DNA of 64,000 nt from Pseudomonas putida (lineage in GTDB: Bacteria > Pseudomonadota > Gammaproteobacteria > Pseudomonadales > Pseudomonadaceae): assembly GCF_009883635.2 (NCBI RefSeq), contig NZ_CP026115.2:3596001-3660000 (forward strand). Reading direction: 5' to 3'. The notes under the pieces are model-generated. The model worked only from the letters and a program-made list of their open reading frames with translations. It searched no databases and was not told the DNA's origin. Positions 42,945-53,239 of the stretch are shown here, one piece after another. Every line of letters begins with the position of its first letter. The stretch's first letter is position 1. A program made the translations under genes and the position numbers.

Positions 42945-44207
42945 ATGGCAAACGCGCATAGCGGCAAAATGATCGTCGGGCTGGACATCGGCACCTCCAA
43001 GGTGGTGGCGCTGGTGGGTGAAGTGGGCGAAGACGGCACCCTCGAGATCGTGGGTATCGGCACCCATCCATCCCGCGGCCTGAAGAAAGGCGTGGTGGTG
43101 AACATCGAATCGACCGTGCAGTCGATCCAGCGTGCAGTGGAAGAAGCCCAGCTGATGGCCGGCTGCCGTATCCACTCGGCGTTCGTCGGCGTGGCCGGCA
43201 ACCACATCCGCAGCCTGAACTCCCACGGCATCGTCGCCATCCGCGACCGCGAGGTCAGTGTTGCCGACCTCGAGCGCGTGCTCGACGCCGCCCAGGCTGT
43301 GGCCATCCCGGCTGACCAGCGCGTGCTGCACACCCTGCCGCAGGACTACGTGATCGACAACCAGGAAGGCGTGCGCGAGCCGCTGGGCATGTCCGGCGTG
43401 CGGCTGGAAGCCAAGGTTCACGTGGTCACCTGCGCGGTCAACGCAGCGCAGAACATCGAGAAGTGCGTGCGCCGCTGCGGCCTGGAAATCGACGACATCA
43501 TCCTCGAGCAGCTGGCCTCGGCCTACTCGGTGCTGACCGATGACGAGAAAGAGCTGGGCGTGTGCCTGGTGGACATCGGTGGTGGTACCACCGACATCGC
43601 CATCTTCACCGAGGGCGCGATCCGTCACACCGCGGTCATCCCGATTGCCGGCGACCAGGTGACCAACGACATCGCCATGGCCCTGCGTACACCGACCCAG
43701 TACGCCGAAGAAATCAAGATCCGCTACGCCTGCGCCCTGGCCAAGCTGGCCGGCGCCGGCGAGACCATCAAGGTGCCGAGCGTGGGCGACCGCCCACCGC
43801 GCGAACTGTCGCGCCAGGCCCTGGCCGAGGTGGTGGAGCCACGTTACGACGAGCTCTTCACCCTGATCCAGGCCGAGCTGCGCCGCAGCGGCTACGAGGA
43901 CCTGGTGCCAGCCGGCATCGTCCTCACCGGCGGTACCGCGAAGATGGAAGGTGCCGTGGAACTGGCCGAGGAAATCTTCCACATGCCGGTACGCCTGGGC
44001 GTACCGCACAGCGTTCGGGGGCTGAGCGACGTGGTGCGCAACCCGATCTATTCCACCGGTGTGGGCTTGCTCACCTATGGCCTGCTCAAGCAGTCCGAGG
44101 ACCTGGTCCTGACCGGTAACACCAACAGCAGCAACAACAGCTATGGCGATGAACCGAAGGCCCCAGTGCTTGAGCGCTTCAAGAAGTGGGTCCAGGGCAA
44201 CTTCTAA
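42945..44207 (+). CDS. ftsA: Cell division protein FtsA
   Basis: The 420-residue actin-fold ATPase tethers FtsZ to the membrane. The phosphate-1 motif is IVGLDIGTSKVVALVGE, the 1C subdomain follows, and phosphate-2 is VCLVDIGGGTTDIAIF. The C-terminal amphipathic membrane-targeting helix is VLERFKKWVQGNF. ATG 42945 follows AGGCAGGA. ftsZ starts 55 bases downstream; ftsA coding sequence commonly also holds ftsZ promoters, which I did not map. Confidence 0.97.
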   Translation: MANAHSGKMIVGLDIGTSKVVALVGEVGEDGTLEIVGIGTHPSRGLKKGVVVNIESTVQSIQRAVEEAQLMAGCRIHSAFVGVAGNHIRSLNSHGIVAIRDREVSVADLERVLDAAQAVAIPADQRVLHTLPQDYVIDNQEGVREPLGMSGVRLEAKVHVVTCAVNAAQNIEKCVRRCGLEIDDIILEQLASAYSVLTDDEKELGVCLVDIGGGTTDIAIFTEGAIRHTAVIPIAGDQVTNDIAMALRTPTQYAEEIKIRYACALAKLAGAGETIKVPSVGDRPPRELSRQALAEVVEPRYDELFTLIQAELRRSGYEDLVPAGIVLTGGTAKMEGAVELAEEIFHMPVRLGVPHSVRGLSDVVRNPIYSTGVGLLTYGLLKQSEDLVLTGNTNSSNNSYGDEPKAPVLERFKKWVQGNF

Positions 44208-44262
44208 GTTTCAAAGCAGTAGTGGTAGGCGCAACAACTAGAGAACTGTAAGGAGAGGGAAA

Positions 44263-45459
44263 ATGTTCGAGCTCGTAGACAACGTCCCGCAAAGTCCGGT
44301 CATCAAAGTGATCGGTGTTGGCGGTGGCGGCGGCAACGCCGTCAACCACATGGTGAAGAGCAGCATCGAAGGCGTCGAGTTCATCTGCGCCAACACCGAT
44401 GCCCAGGCGCTGAAAAACATCGGCGCACGCACCATCCTGCAACTGGGTACCGGCGTGACCAAGGGTCTGGGTGCCGGTGCCAATCCGGAAGTCGGCCGTC
44501 AGGCCGCGCTGGAAGACCGTGAGCGCATCGCCGAGGTGCTGCAGGGCACCAACATGGTGTTCATCACCACCGGCATGGGTGGCGGTACCGGTACCGGCGC
44601 GGCGCCGATCATCGCCGAAGTGGCCAAGGAAATGGGCATTCTCACCGTTGCAGTGGTGACCCGTCCGTTCCCGTTCGAAGGCCGCAAGCGCATGCAGATC
44701 GCCGACGAAGGCATCCGCATGCTGGCTGAGAGCGTCGACTCGCTCATCACCATCCCCAACGAGAAGCTGCTGACCATCCTGGGCAAGGATGCCAGCCTGC
44801 TGTCCGCCTTTGCCAAGGCCGACGATGTACTGGCCGGTGCCGTTCGCGGTATCTCCGACATCATCAAGCGCCCGGGCATGATCAACGTCGACTTTGCCGA
44901 CGTGCGCACCGTCATGGGCGAAATGGGCATGGCGATGATGGGTACCGGCTGCGCCAGCGGTCCGAACCGTGCTCGCGAAGCCACCGAAGCGGCCATCCGC
45001 AACCCGCTGCTCGAAGACGTCAACCTGCAGGGCGCCCGCGGCATCCTGGTGAACATCACCGCAGGTCCTGACCTGTCGCTGGGTGAGTACTCCGACGTGG
45101 GCAGCATCATCGAAGCCTTCGCCTCCGACCACGCCATGGTCAAGGTCGGCACCGTGATCGACCCTGACATGCGCGACGAACTGCACGTGACCGTGGTTGC
45201 CACGGGTCTGGGCGCGCGCATCGAAAAACCGGTCAAGGTGGTCGACAACACCCTGCAGACCGCTCAGCAGGTGTACGAGGCTTCCAATCCGGCGCCGGTG
45301 CGTCAGGAGCAGCCAGCCGTCAACTACCGTGACCTGGAGCGCCCGACCGTGATGCGCAATCAGGCCCACGCAGGTGCCGCTGCGGCAGCTAAACTCAACC
45401 CTCAGGATGACCTGGACTACCTCGATATCCCAGCCTTCCTGCGTCGTCAGGCCGATTGA
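44263..45459 (+). CDS. ftsZ: Cell division GTPase FtsZ
   Basis: The 398-residue tubulin homologue forms the Z-ring. The GTP-binding T loops include GVGGGGGNAVNHM and the tubulin signature GGGTGTGAAP; the catalytic T7 loop is NVDFADVRTVM. A variable linker (about 318-380) leads to the conserved C-terminal peptide DYLDIPAFLRRQAD, which binds FtsA, ZipA and others. AAGGAGAGGG precedes the start. Confidence 0.99.
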   Translation: MFELVDNVPQSPVIKVIGVGGGGGNAVNHMVKSSIEGVEFICANTDAQALKNIGARTILQLGTGVTKGLGAGANPEVGRQAALEDRERIAEVLQGTNMVFITTGMGGGTGTGAAPIIAEVAKEMGILTVAVVTRPFPFEGRKRMQIADEGIRMLAESVDSLITIPNEKLLTILGKDASLLSAFAKADDVLAGAVRGISDIIKRPGMINVDFADVRTVMGEMGMAMMGTGCASGPNRAREATEAAIRNPLLEDVNLQGARGILVNITAGPDLSLGEYSDVGSIIEAFASDHAMVKVGTVIDPDMRDELHVTVVATGLGARIEKPVKVVDNTLQTAQQVYEASNPAPVRQEQPAVNYRDLERPTVMRNQAHAGAAAAAKLNPQDDLDYLDIPAFLRRQAD

Positions 45460-45573
45460 TGGAATTTATCAGGGGTATAAGGGTGATTGGTGTTCAGCAA
45501 AGGCCGGGTCTGTTATCATCCCCAGCCTTTGTTGATACCTGTTCGCATTATTTGCGCTGAAGCGGCCAATGCC

Positions 45574-46485
45574 ATGATTAGACAACGCACCCTGAAGAAT
45601 ACCATCCGTGCCACGGGCGTCGGCCTGCACTCCGGGGAGAAGGTCTACCTGACCCTCAAGCCTGCGCCTGTCGACACCGGCATCGTCTTCCGTCGCGCCG
45701 ACCTTGACCCTGTGGTCGAGATCCCGGCGCGTGCGGCCAATGTCGGTGAGACCACCATGTCCACCACGCTGGTCAACGGTGACGTCAAGGTCGATACGGT
45801 CGAGCACCTGCTCTCCGCCATGGCGGGCCTGGGCATCGATAACGCCTACGTCGAGCTCTCCGCCTCGGAAGTGCCGATCATGGATGGCAGCGCCGGTCCC
45901 TTCGTATTCCTGATTCAGTCTGCCGGCCTGGAAGAGCAGGACGCAGCCAAGAAGTTCATCCGCATCCTGCGCGAAGTGACAGTGACGGAGGGCGACAAGA
46001 GCGCCACCTTCCTGCCATTCGACGGGTTCAAGGTGAGCTTCGAGATCGACTTCGATCACCCGGTCCTCAAGGGCCAGACCCAGAGTGCGGTCGTCGACTT
46101 CTCCAGCACCTCGTTCGTGAAGGAAGTCAGCCGCGCCCGTACTTTCGGCTTCATGCGTGACATCGAGTACCTGCGCAAGCACAACCTTGCGTTGGGCGGC
46201 AGTGTCGAGAACGCCATCGTGGTTGATGAGACCGGTGTGCTCAACGAAGACGGCCTTCGTTCCGATGACGAATTCGTCAAGCACAAGATCCTCGACGCCA
46301 TTGGCGACCTTTACCTGCTGGGCAACAGCCTGATCGGCGAGTTCAAGGGCTACAAGTCCGGCCACGCGCTGAACAACCAGCTGCTGCGCAAGCTCATCGC
46401 TGAAACCGATGCCTGGGAAGTGGTCACTTTCGAAGATGCCAGCACGGCACCGATCTCGTACATGCGCCCTGTTGCGGCTGTGTAA
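45574..46485 (+). CDS. lpxC: UDP-3-O-acyl-N-acetylglucosamine deacetylase LpxC
   Basis: The 303-residue zinc deacetylase makes the committed step of lipid A synthesis. Zinc-site and catalytic motifs are [20 protein letters not shown] (His) and [16 protein letters not shown] (His and Asp); [10 protein letters not shown] marks the N-terminus. ATG 45574 fits homologues; the 114-base gap from ftsZ (45460-45573) is AT-rich and probably has its own promoter. A terminator ends the dcw cluster. Confidence 0.98.
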   Translation: MIRQRTLKNTIRATGVGLHSGEKVYLTLKPAPVDTGIVFRRADLDPVVEIPARAANVGETTMSTTLVNGDVKVDTVEHLLSAMAGLGIDNAYVELSASEVPIMDGSAGPFVFLIQSAGLEEQDAAKKFIRILREVTVTEGDKSATFLPFDGFKVSFEIDFDHPVLKGQTQSAVVDFSSTSFVKEVSRARTFGFMRDIEYLRKHNLALGGSVENAIVVDETGVLNEDGLRSDDEFVKHKILDAIGDLYLLGNSLIGEFKGYKSGHALNNQLLRKLIAETDAWEVVTFEDASTAPISYMRPVAAV

Positions 46486-46508
46486 GTTCGAACACTCTCT
46501 AGTTTATT

Positions 46509-46535
46509 AAGGCCACCTTCGGGTGGCCTTTTTTA
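46509..46535 (+). terminator. Intrinsic terminator after lpxC
   Basis: AAGGCCACCTTCGGGTGGCCTT followed by a T-run lies 24 bases after the lpxC stop. It closes the division and cell-wall cluster and, in reverse, may also stop the converging orphan gene. Confidence 0.92.
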
Positions 46536-46541
46536 TTATCG

Positions 46542-47558
46542 CTATGGTTCAACGGTGCTTGCGTCTGTCAGCTGTACAGGCGTATCGATTTTTTTCGGTA
46601 TTAGGGGGGAGCTTTTGTCGTGGCTGGTTAAGACTGATGCTGACTTCATTGTCATAAAGTCAATGTAACTATGGTCTTGTGTGGAGAGTACAATGTATTT
46701 GATCAGCTCCCCTTCATTGCTCCGATACTTGATCCAATAGTTCAAGGAGCTAGTGGGTTCGAGATTTTCTGTACTGATGGTGCACAGAGCTGCGGCCTCG
46801 AGTTTATTATGGAAGCTGGCGGTGCTGTTATGGTGGATTTGGGTCCATGCGAATTCTATGTAACTGTATTCTCCATTGAGCTCAAACACGGCACGCTGTT
46901 TGTCAGTGCTTTGGCTTTTCGCCAGCAAGATCGCCTGCTTATCAGACATTCCATCTACTGGTCTGTCGGTGTTTGCCACTCTAATTTCTGAGCCTTTTTC
47001 TCCGCCCTGATTGTGTACGGTGAAATGCCGCAGCTTAGCGCTACGGCCTGACTCAATGATCTGGCTCTGTTCAATTTCAAAGTCAATTTCAGCTTTACAA
47101 GGATAGAAGCGGATCTCATCAAAATCGATCTGTGCTTTTCCCTTTTCAGGCTCGACGCTGCCTAGGGTCAAGGTGTGCTCAGAAGCGGTAGCCCGAAAGT
47201 CGACGATGAAACGCTCCCATTCATCTGTTTTTTTCAGGTCGGAACGATGGTAAAAAACATCATCGATACTCCAGGATAACTGCGTTGCAATGCCGTTGGT
47301 TTGGGGGCGTTTCGCGAGCAGGCTGATTGCGTAAATATTGCCTGGAACAAGGTTTGTGATGGTTTTTCGAATCAGGGGTGTGGCTTGGCAACTACTGTGT
47401 GATGGCAGATCATTGGGGGCGCTGTAAAGGGAGGCGTAAGTATTTAGATTTTCTTCTTTGAGCGATAAGCAGCGCTTTTGTTCGCTGAGCTTCCAATCGT
47501 TCCACTGGTTGTCGGAAAATTTAGTACATTCACTGTAGTCGGCATGCTTGGTGGTCAT
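46542..47558 (-). CDS. Hypothetical protein with galactose-binding-like (CBM) domain character
   Basis: This 338-residue gene is not recognised. The segment from about 60 to 155 (RKTITNLVPGNIYAISLLAK, FYHRSDLKKTDEWERFIVDF, EKGKAQIDFDEIRFYPC) looks like the jelly-roll of carbohydrate-binding or DUF642-type domains; a second beta-rich half follows (about 160-305). There is no signal peptide or membrane segment. Base composition is clearly AT-richer than all neighbours, and the gene sits alone between lpxC and dciA on the opposite strand, so horizontal gain is likely. Confidence 0.75.
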   Translation of the reverse strand: MTTKHADYSECTKFSDNQWNDWKLSEQKRCLSLKEENLNTYASLYSAPNDLPSHSSCQATPLIRKTITNLVPGNIYAISLLAKRPQTNGIATQLSWSIDDVFYHRSDLKKTDEWERFIVDFRATASEHTLTLGSVEPEKGKAQIDFDEIRFYPCKAEIDFEIEQSQIIESGRSAKLRHFTVHNQGGEKGSEIRVANTDRPVDGMSDKQAILLAKSQSTDKQRAVFELNGEYSYIEFAWTQIHHNSTASFHNKLEAAALCTISTENLEPTSSLNYWIKYRSNEGELIKYIVLSTQDHSYIDFMTMKSASVLTSHDKSSPLIPKKIDTPVQLTDASTVEP

Positions 47559-47656
47559 TTTGCAATCCTCGGTTAGAAGTGCTCAATTGACCATTCTCAT
47601 ACGACGCTGACTACTGGCAAAAATATCAGTTTATCCCTTCTGCACGGTGAGATATT

Positions 47657-48136
47657 TTACTTTGTAGTGCTGCTGTCAATGCGCGCATGGCCAGCCAGCC
47701 GTTCAAGCGCTGCGCGGAGTTTAGGGTCACTGATGCCTTCTGCGGTATCACGAAGGCTTTCAGCCGCATTATTGGAGAGCACAGCAGCATGTCCAGCGCG
47801 TTTGGCGGGCACTAGCGGCGGCTGCACCTTGTATAGGATGCGCCTGAGGTTGCCGAAGGCTTCCATGGCCTGTAACGCCGCCAGCAGACGCTTCTGCTGG
47901 TAGCGCAGGCGTGTGGCCCAATGGCCGTCGGTGACCACCAGCAGCAATGTACCGTCCCGCCACGAGGCCACATGGCAATGCTCGCGCGCGGCTGGTTGCA
48001 GCTGGCTTTCCAGCAGGCGCTGCAGGTGCTCCAGGCGCTCAGCCTGGTTCAGCAACAGGCGCAGCGGGCGGTTCTGGCGCAGCAGGGTAGCGGGCGGCTG
48101 GGCGGGGGAGGGTTTGGAGGCCATGGCGGTATGCAT
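47657..48136 (-). CDS. dciA: DciA-like replicative helicase loader (DUF721)
   Basis: The 159-residue protein has an N-terminal DUF721 domain (LRQNRPLRLLLNQAERLEHL, then HVASWRDGTLLLVVTDGHWA) like DciA, the ancestral loader of DnaB helicase in bacteria without DnaC. The position upstream of and divergent from secA is conserved in Pseudomonas. No clear ribosome-binding site decides the start: Met 48136 is chosen, while 48163 and 48124 are alternatives. The C-terminal third is helical and less conserved. Confidence 0.85.
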   Translation of the reverse strand: MHTAMASKPSPAQPPATLLRQNRPLRLLLNQAERLEHLQRLLESQLQPAAREHCHVASWRDGTLLLVVTDGHWATRLRYQQKRLLAALQAMEAFGNLRRILYKVQPPLVPAKRAGHAAVLSNNAAESLRDTAEGISDPKLRAALERLAGHARIDSSTTK

Positions 48137-48232
48137 CAAGTAACAATGTAGCCAGTCTAACATCCCCGTTGCCTGGGCTGGCCACTTCGCGGGATAGGAG
48201 TCATTCTCGCTATTGTTTCATCAACCCGCGGG

Positions 48233-48260
48233 TTGAACTCAGGGAAAATGCCCCTATCTT
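48233..48260 (+). promoter_or_regulatory. Candidate secA promoter
   Basis: TTGAAC and TATCTT are separated by 16 bases, about 160 bases upstream of the secA start in the dciA-secA divergent gap (48137-48419). No SecM-like arrest peptide with a ribosome-binding site was found in the leader. Confidence 0.4.
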
Positions 48261-48419
48261 AGAAAAGCCCCCGCCTAAGCGCTGTGCCAGCATCGTGGCA
48301 ATCGACCACTTTCCTCACCATCGTTTCCGGGTAGAATGCTCGTTCGCATGCGGCCTCAGGGCTGCACGGGCGACTCATGGGGCCGCCCTCCATCCCTACG
48401 TGTGGAAGATCCTGCCGAT

Positions 48420-51155
48420 ATGTTTGCGCCTTTGTTAAAAAAACTTTTTGGAAGCAAGAACGAGCGTGAAGTCAAACGCATGCTCAAGACGGTAGCTATC
48501 GTCAATGCCTTCGAAGAGAAGATGGTGGCCCTCTCCGATGAGCAACTGCGGGGCAAGACCGCAGAGTTCAAGGAGCGCCTGGCCAAAGGCGAGACGTTGG
48601 ACCAGCTGTTGCCCGAAGCCTTTGCCGTGGCCCGTGAGGCCGGCAAGCGCGTGATGGGCATGCGCCACTTCGACGTGCAGCTGATCGGCGGCATGACCCT
48701 GCACGAGGGCATGATCGCAGAAATGCGTACCGGTGAAGGCAAGACCTTGGTCGGTACCCTGGCCGTTTACCTCAATGCACTGTCCGGCAAAGGCGTGCAT
48801 GTGGTCACGGTGAACGACTACCTGGCCCGCCGTGACGCCAACTGGATGCGCCCGCTGTACGAATTCCTCGGCCTGTCCGTAGGCATCGTCTCGGCTTTCC
48901 AGCCGCCTGAAGAAAAGCGTGCCGCCTACGCCGCCGACATCACCTACGGCACCAACAACGAATTCGGCTTCGACTACCTGCGCGACAACATGGCATTCAG
49001 CCAGGAAGAGAAGTTCCAGCGTGAACTGAACTTCGCCGTGATCGACGAAGTCGACTCGATCCTCATCGACGAAGCGCGCACTCCGCTGATCATTTCCGGC
49101 CAGGCCGAAGACAGCTCCAAGCTGTACATCGAGATCAACCGCCTGATCCCGCGCCTCACCCAGCACATCGAAGAAGTCGAAGGCCAGGTCACCCAGGAAG
49201 GCCACTACACCATCGACGAGAAGAGCCGCCAGGTCGAACTCAACGAAGCGGGTCACCAGTTCATCGAGGAGATGCTGACCCAGGCTGGCCTGCTGGCCGA
49301 AGGCGAGAGCCTGTACTCGGCGCATAACCTGGGCCTGCTGACCCACGTCTACGCCGGCCTGCGTGCGCACAAGCTGTTCCACCGCAACATCGAGTACATC
49401 GTCCAGGACGGCCAGGTCCTGCTGATCGACGAGCACACCGGCCGTACCATGCCCGGCCGTCGCCTGTCCGAAGGCCTGCACCAGGCCATCGAGGCAAAAG
49501 AAAACCTGAACATCCAGGCCGAAAGCCAGACCCTGGCGTCGACCACCTTCCAGAACTACTTCCGTCTCTACACCAAGCTGTCCGGCATGACCGGTACCGC
49601 CGACACCGAAGCGTTCGAGTTCCAGTCGATCTACGCCCTCAACGTGATGGTCATTCCGCCGAACAAGCCGCTGGCGCGTAAAGACTTCAACGACCTGGTG
49701 TACCTGACCGCCGACGAGAAATACGCCGCGATCATCGCCGACATCAAAGAGAGCATGACCCAGGGCCGCCCGATCCTGGTGGGTACCGCCACCATCGAAA
49801 CTTCGGAGCACATGTCGAACCTGCTGAAGAAGGAAGGTATCGACCACAAGGTACTGAACGCCAAGTACCACGAGAAGGAAGCCGAAATCATCGCGCAAGC
49901 CGGTGCTCCGGGTGCGCTGACCATCGCCACCAACATGGCTGGCCGTGGTACCGATATCCTGCTGGGCGGTAACTGGGAAGCCGAAGTGGCTGCCCTGGAA
50001 AACCCGACCCCCGAGCAGATCGCCCAGATCAAGGCCGACTGGCAGAAGCGTCACCAGCAGGTGATTCAAGCCGGTGGCCTGCACGTGATCGCCTCCGAGC
50101 GCCACGAATCGCGCCGTATCGACAACCAGCTGCGTGGCCGTTCCGGCCGTCAGGGTGACCCGGGTTCGAGCCGCTTCTACCTGTCGCTGGAAGACAGCCT
50201 GATGCGCATCTTCGCCTCTGACCGGGTGAAGAACTTCATGAAGGCACTTGGCATGCAGTCTGGCGAAGCCATCGAGCATCGCATGGTCACCAACGCCATC
50301 GAAAAAGCCCAGCGCAAGGTCGAAGGCCGCAACTTCGACATCCGTAAGCAGCTGCTTGAATACGATGACGTGGCCAACGAACAGCGCAAGGTGATCTACC
50401 ACATGCGCAACAGCCTGCTGGCGGCCGATAACATTGGCGACACCATCGTCGAGTTCCGCCAGGAAGTGCTGGACGCCACCATCAGCCAGCACATCCCGCC
50501 GCAGTCGCTGCCGGAGCAGTGGGACGTGGCCGGCCTCGAAGCTTCGCTGGCCAGCGACTTCGCCATGAAGCTGCCGATCCAGCAGTGGCTGGACGAGGAC
50601 GATCACCTCTACGAGGAGACCCTGCGCGAGAAGCTGCTGAACGAGATCACCACCGCCTACACCGAGAAGGAAGATCAGGCCGGTATCGAGGCCCTGCGTA
50701 CCTTCGAGAAGCAGATTCTGCTGCGCGTGCTGGACGACCTGTGGAAAGACCACCTGTCGACCATGGACCACCTGCGTCACGGTATCCACCTGCGTGGTTA
50801 CGCACAGAAGAACCCGAAGCAGGAGTACAAGCGCGAGTCGTTCTCGCTGTTCCAGGAACTGCTCGAGTCGATCAAGCGCGACACTATCCGCGTGCTGTCG
50901 CACGTTCAGGTGCGCCGCGAAGACCCGGCCGAAGAAGAAGCCCGTCTGCGCCGCGAAGCCGAGGAGCTGGCCAGCCGTATGCAGTTCCAGCATGCCGCCG
51001 CGCCGGGCCTTGAAAGCGAGCAGCTGAGCGAGGAGGGCGCCGAAGTGGCCGTCGCCGCTGCCCCGGTGCGCAACGACCTGAAGCTGGGCCGCAACGAGCC
51101 GTGCTGGTGTGGTTCGGGCAAGAAATTCAAGCATTGCCATGGTCAGATCGAGTGA
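48420..51155 (+). CDS. secA: Preprotein translocase ATPase SecA
   Basis: The 911-residue motor pushes unfolded preproteins through SecYEG. Nucleotide-binding domain 1 has Walker [11 protein letters not shown] and [16 protein letters not shown]. Domain 2 shows [20 protein letters not shown], and [20 protein letters not shown] follows. The C-terminal zinc/SecB-binding motif is [14 protein letters not shown] at the very end. ATG 48420 begins [11 protein letters not shown], as in homologues; an in-frame upstream ATG lacks conservation. Confidence 0.98.
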   Translation: MFAPLLKKLFGSKNEREVKRMLKTVAIVNAFEEKMVALSDEQLRGKTAEFKERLAKGETLDQLLPEAFAVAREAGKRVMGMRHFDVQLIGGMTLHEGMIAEMRTGEGKTLVGTLAVYLNALSGKGVHVVTVNDYLARRDANWMRPLYEFLGLSVGIVSAFQPPEEKRAAYAADITYGTNNEFGFDYLRDNMAFSQEEKFQRELNFAVIDEVDSILIDEARTPLIISGQAEDSSKLYIEINRLIPRLTQHIEEVEGQVTQEGHYTIDEKSRQVELNEAGHQFIEEMLTQAGLLAEGESLYSAHNLGLLTHVYAGLRAHKLFHRNIEYIVQDGQVLLIDEHTGRTMPGRRLSEGLHQAIEAKENLNIQAESQTLASTTFQNYFRLYTKLSGMTGTADTEAFEFQSIYALNVMVIPPNKPLARKDFNDLVYLTADEKYAAIIADIKESMTQGRPILVGTATIETSEHMSNLLKKEGIDHKVLNAKYHEKEAEIIAQAGAPGALTIATNMAGRGTDILLGGNWEAEVAALENPTPEQIAQIKADWQKRHQQVIQAGGLHVIASERHESRRIDNQLRGRSGRQGDPGSSRFYLSLEDSLMRIFASDRVKNFMKALGMQSGEAIEHRMVTNAIEKAQRKVEGRNFDIRKQLLEYDDVANEQRKVIYHMRNSLLAADNIGDTIVEFRQEVLDATISQHIPPQSLPEQWDVAGLEASLASDFAMKLPIQQWLDEDDHLYEETLREKLLNEITTAYTEKEDQAGIEALRTFEKQILLRVLDDLWKDHLSTMDHLRHGIHLRGYAQKNPKQEYKRESFSLFQELLESIKRDTIRVLSHVQVRREDPAEEEARLRREAEELASRMQFQHAAAPGLESEQLSEEGAEVAVAAAPVRNDLKLGRNEPCWCGSGKKFKHCHGQIE

Positions 51156-51186
51156 CCTGACCTGATTGTTGTATCGTGACATCCCT

Positions 51187-51212
51187 GGGGGCCGCATTGC
51201 GGCCCCCTTTTT
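51187..51212 (+). terminator. Intrinsic terminator after secA
   Basis: GGGGGCCGCATTGCGGCCCCC followed by five T residues lies 31 bases downstream of the secA stop. Confidence 0.9.
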
Positions 51213-51243
51213 CCATATTCACCGTATTTCTAGGAGCGCTCTA

Positions 51244-52461
51244 ATGGCTGTTGGTCTTGGTCCTTTGCCCACCCTGCACCCGGTTCCGGGTTTTGAACTC
51301 GGCATCGCTTCTGCCGGCATCAAGCGCCCCGGGCGCAAGGATGTGGTGGTCATGCGCTGCGCCGAAGGCTCCAGCGTGGCTGGCGTGTTCACCCTCAACG
51401 CTTTCTGTGCCGCTCCAGTGATCCTGTCCAAGCAGCGCGTGCAGGGCACCGTGCGCTACCTGCTGACCAACACCGGCAATGCCAACGCCGGTACCGGCGC
51501 GCCAGGCCTGGCCGCTGCCGAGCGGACCTGCGCCAAGCTGGCCGAACTGACCGGCGTGCCGGCCGAGTCGGTGCTGCCGTTTTCCACCGGTGTGATCGGT
51601 GAACCACTGCCGGTCGAGAAGATCGAAGGCGCGCTGCAGGCCGCCCTGGACAACCTGTCGGAAAACCACTGGGCTGAAGCCGCTACCGGCATCATGACCA
51701 CCGACACCCTGCCAAAAGGTGCCAGCCGCCAGTTCCAGCACGAGGGTGTGACCGTCACCGTGACCGGTATCAGCAAAGGTGCGGGCATGATCCGCCCGAA
51801 CATGGCCACCATGCTCGGCTACATCGCCACCGACGCCAAGGTTGCCCCGGCAGTGCTCAAGGACCTGATGCTCGACGGCGCCAACAAGTCGTTCAACCGC
51901 ATCACCATCGACGGCGACACCTCGACCAACGACTGCTGCATGCTGATCGCCACCGGCAAGGCCAACCTGCCGGAAGTCACCGAAGCCAGCGGCGCGCTGT
52001 TCGAAGCGCTGAAGAAGGCCGTATTCGAAGTGTGCATGGAAGTGGCCCAGGCCATCGTCCGTGACGGCGAAGGCGCCACCAAGTTCGTCACCGTGCAGGT
52101 CAACGGCGGTGGCAACCACCAGGAGTGCCTGGATGTCGGTTACGCCGTGGCCCACTCGCCGCTGATCAAGACCGCGCTGTTCGCCTCCGACCCGAACTGG
52201 GGCCGTATCCTGGCTGCCGTGGGCCGTGCCGGCGTGCCGGAGCTGGATGTCAGCCTGATCGACGTGTACCTGGACAGCGTGTGCATCGCCAGCAAAGGCG
52301 GCCGCAGCCCGAGCTACACCGAAGCGCAGGGTTCGGCCGTGATGGCCCAGGAAGAGATCACCATCCGTATCGAGCTGGGCCGTGGCCAGTGCAGCGAAAC
52401 CATCTGGACCACCGACCTGTCCCACGAATACGTGAAGATCAACGCCGAATACCGTACCTGA
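51244..52461 (+). CDS. argJ: Bifunctional ornithine acetyltransferase / N-acetylglutamate synthase
   Basis: The 405-residue enzyme recycles the acetyl group in arginine synthesis, moving it from N-acetylornithine to glutamate. It cuts itself into alpha and beta chains at a conserved Thr; here Ala188-Thr189 in [15 protein letters not shown], leaving Thr189 as nucleophile. Other motifs are [10 protein letters not shown] and [18 protein letters not shown] 51244 follows TAGGAGC. A REP element follows the gene. Confidence 0.97.
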   Translation: MAVGLGPLPTLHPVPGFELGIASAGIKRPGRKDVVVMRCAEGSSVAGVFTLNAFCAAPVILSKQRVQGTVRYLLTNTGNANAGTGAPGLAAAERTCAKLAELTGVPAESVLPFSTGVIGEPLPVEKIEGALQAALDNLSENHWAEAATGIMTTDTLPKGASRQFQHEGVTVTVTGISKGAGMIRPNMATMLGYIATDAKVAPAVLKDLMLDGANKSFNRITIDGDTSTNDCCMLIATGKANLPEVTEASGALFEALKKAVFEVCMEVAQAIVRDGEGATKFVTVQVNGGGNHQECLDVGYAVAHSPLIKTALFASDPNWGRILAAVGRAGVPELDVSLIDVYLDSVCIASKGGRSPSYTEAQGSAVMAQEEITIRIELGRGQCSETIWTTDLSHEYVKINAEYRT

Positions 52462-52468
52462 TGTAATG

Positions 52469-52580
52469 CTGGGGCCGCTTTGCGGCCCTTTCGCGACACA
52501 AGGCCGCTCCCACAATGGCCTGCGTACACCGCACCTTGTGGGAGCGGCCTTGCGTCGCGATGGGCTGCGCAGCAGCCCCA
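52469..52580. repeat. REP-type inverted repeat pair between argJ and the GST gene
   Basis: The left part starts CTGGGGCCGCTTTGCGGCCC, with AAGGCCGCTCCCACAA inside. The right part mirrors it (TTGTGGGAGCGGCCTTGCGT) and ends GGGCTGCGCAGCAGCCCCA. It fills most of the 145-base gap. Confidence 0.8.
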
Positions 52581-52606
52581 AAATCCCAAACCGATGGAGC
52601 CGAACC

Positions 52607-53239
52607 ATGAGCTATCACCTGATCATCGGCGACAAGCTGTATTCCTCCTGGTCGCTGCGTGGCGCCCTGGCCCTAGAGTTGGCTGGCGTTCCATACGAAG
52701 AGACGCTGATCAAACTGAACCAGCCCGACACCCGCAAGCGCATCCTCGAATTCTCCTCCTCCGGCAAGGTGCCGCTGCTCAAGACCGAGCACGGTGTGAT
52801 CGCCGACTCCCTGGCCATTGCCGAGTACCTCAACGAGCGCCACCCCGAGGCCCAGCTGTGGCCGGCCGATGTGGCTGCCCGTGCCCAGGCCCGTTCGGCC
52901 TGCGCGCAGATGCACAGCGGTTTCTTCGCCTTGCGTAGTGCCATGCCGTTCGACCTGTCCCGTGACCAGGCGCTGGATGGCATGCCGCTGGACGTGCAAG
53001 TGGACATCGACCGCATTGTCGCGCTGTGGTCCGAGTGCCGCCTGGTGGCCAAGGACAGCGGCCCGTTCCTGTTCGGCAAGCCGACCCTGGCCGATGCCTT
53101 TTTTGCCCCGGTGGCGGTGCGCCTGCGTTCCTATCGCGTGGAAGTGCCCGCCGAGGCAGCCACCTATATCGAGACCATTTACCAGTGGCCGGCCTTCCAG
53201 GCCTGGCAGCAAGCTGGCCTGGCGGAGCGTGAAGGTTGA
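52607..53239 (+). CDS. Glutathione S-transferase family protein
   Basis: The 210-residue GST has a thioredoxin-like N-terminal domain (YHLIIGDKLYSSWSLRGALA, with a candidate catalytic Ser in the SSWS segment) and a substrate-stabilising GKVPLLKTEHGVIADSLAIA (cis-Pro and Asp/Ser glutathione contacts), then an all-helical C-terminal domain from about 85. ATG 52607 is the first residue conserved in the fold. It overlaps the Nudix-ThiE gene by four bases, so the two are likely cotranscribed. The substrate is unknown. Confidence 0.9.
   Translation: MSYHLIIGDKLYSSWSLRGALALELAGVPYEETLIKLNQPDTRKRILEFSSSGKVPLLKTEHGVIADSLAIAEYLNERHPEAQLWPADVAARAQARSACAQMHSGFFALRSAMPFDLSRDQALDGMPLDVQVDIDRIVALWSECRLVAKDSGPFLFGKPTLADAFFAPVAVRLRSYRVEVPAEAATYIETIYQWPAFQAWQQAGLAEREG

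Noticed and set aside
48169..48438. A SecM-like leader peptide upstream of secA
   Set aside because: The 89-codon frame has no signal peptide, no arrest motif and no ribosome-binding site, and it overlaps the secA start in another frame.
48435..51197. A 920-codon open frame antisense to secA
   Set aside because: Same effect; secA on the plus strand is unmistakable. The comparable long antisense frames over ftsI, murF, lpoA and the sensor kinase were rejected for the same reason.
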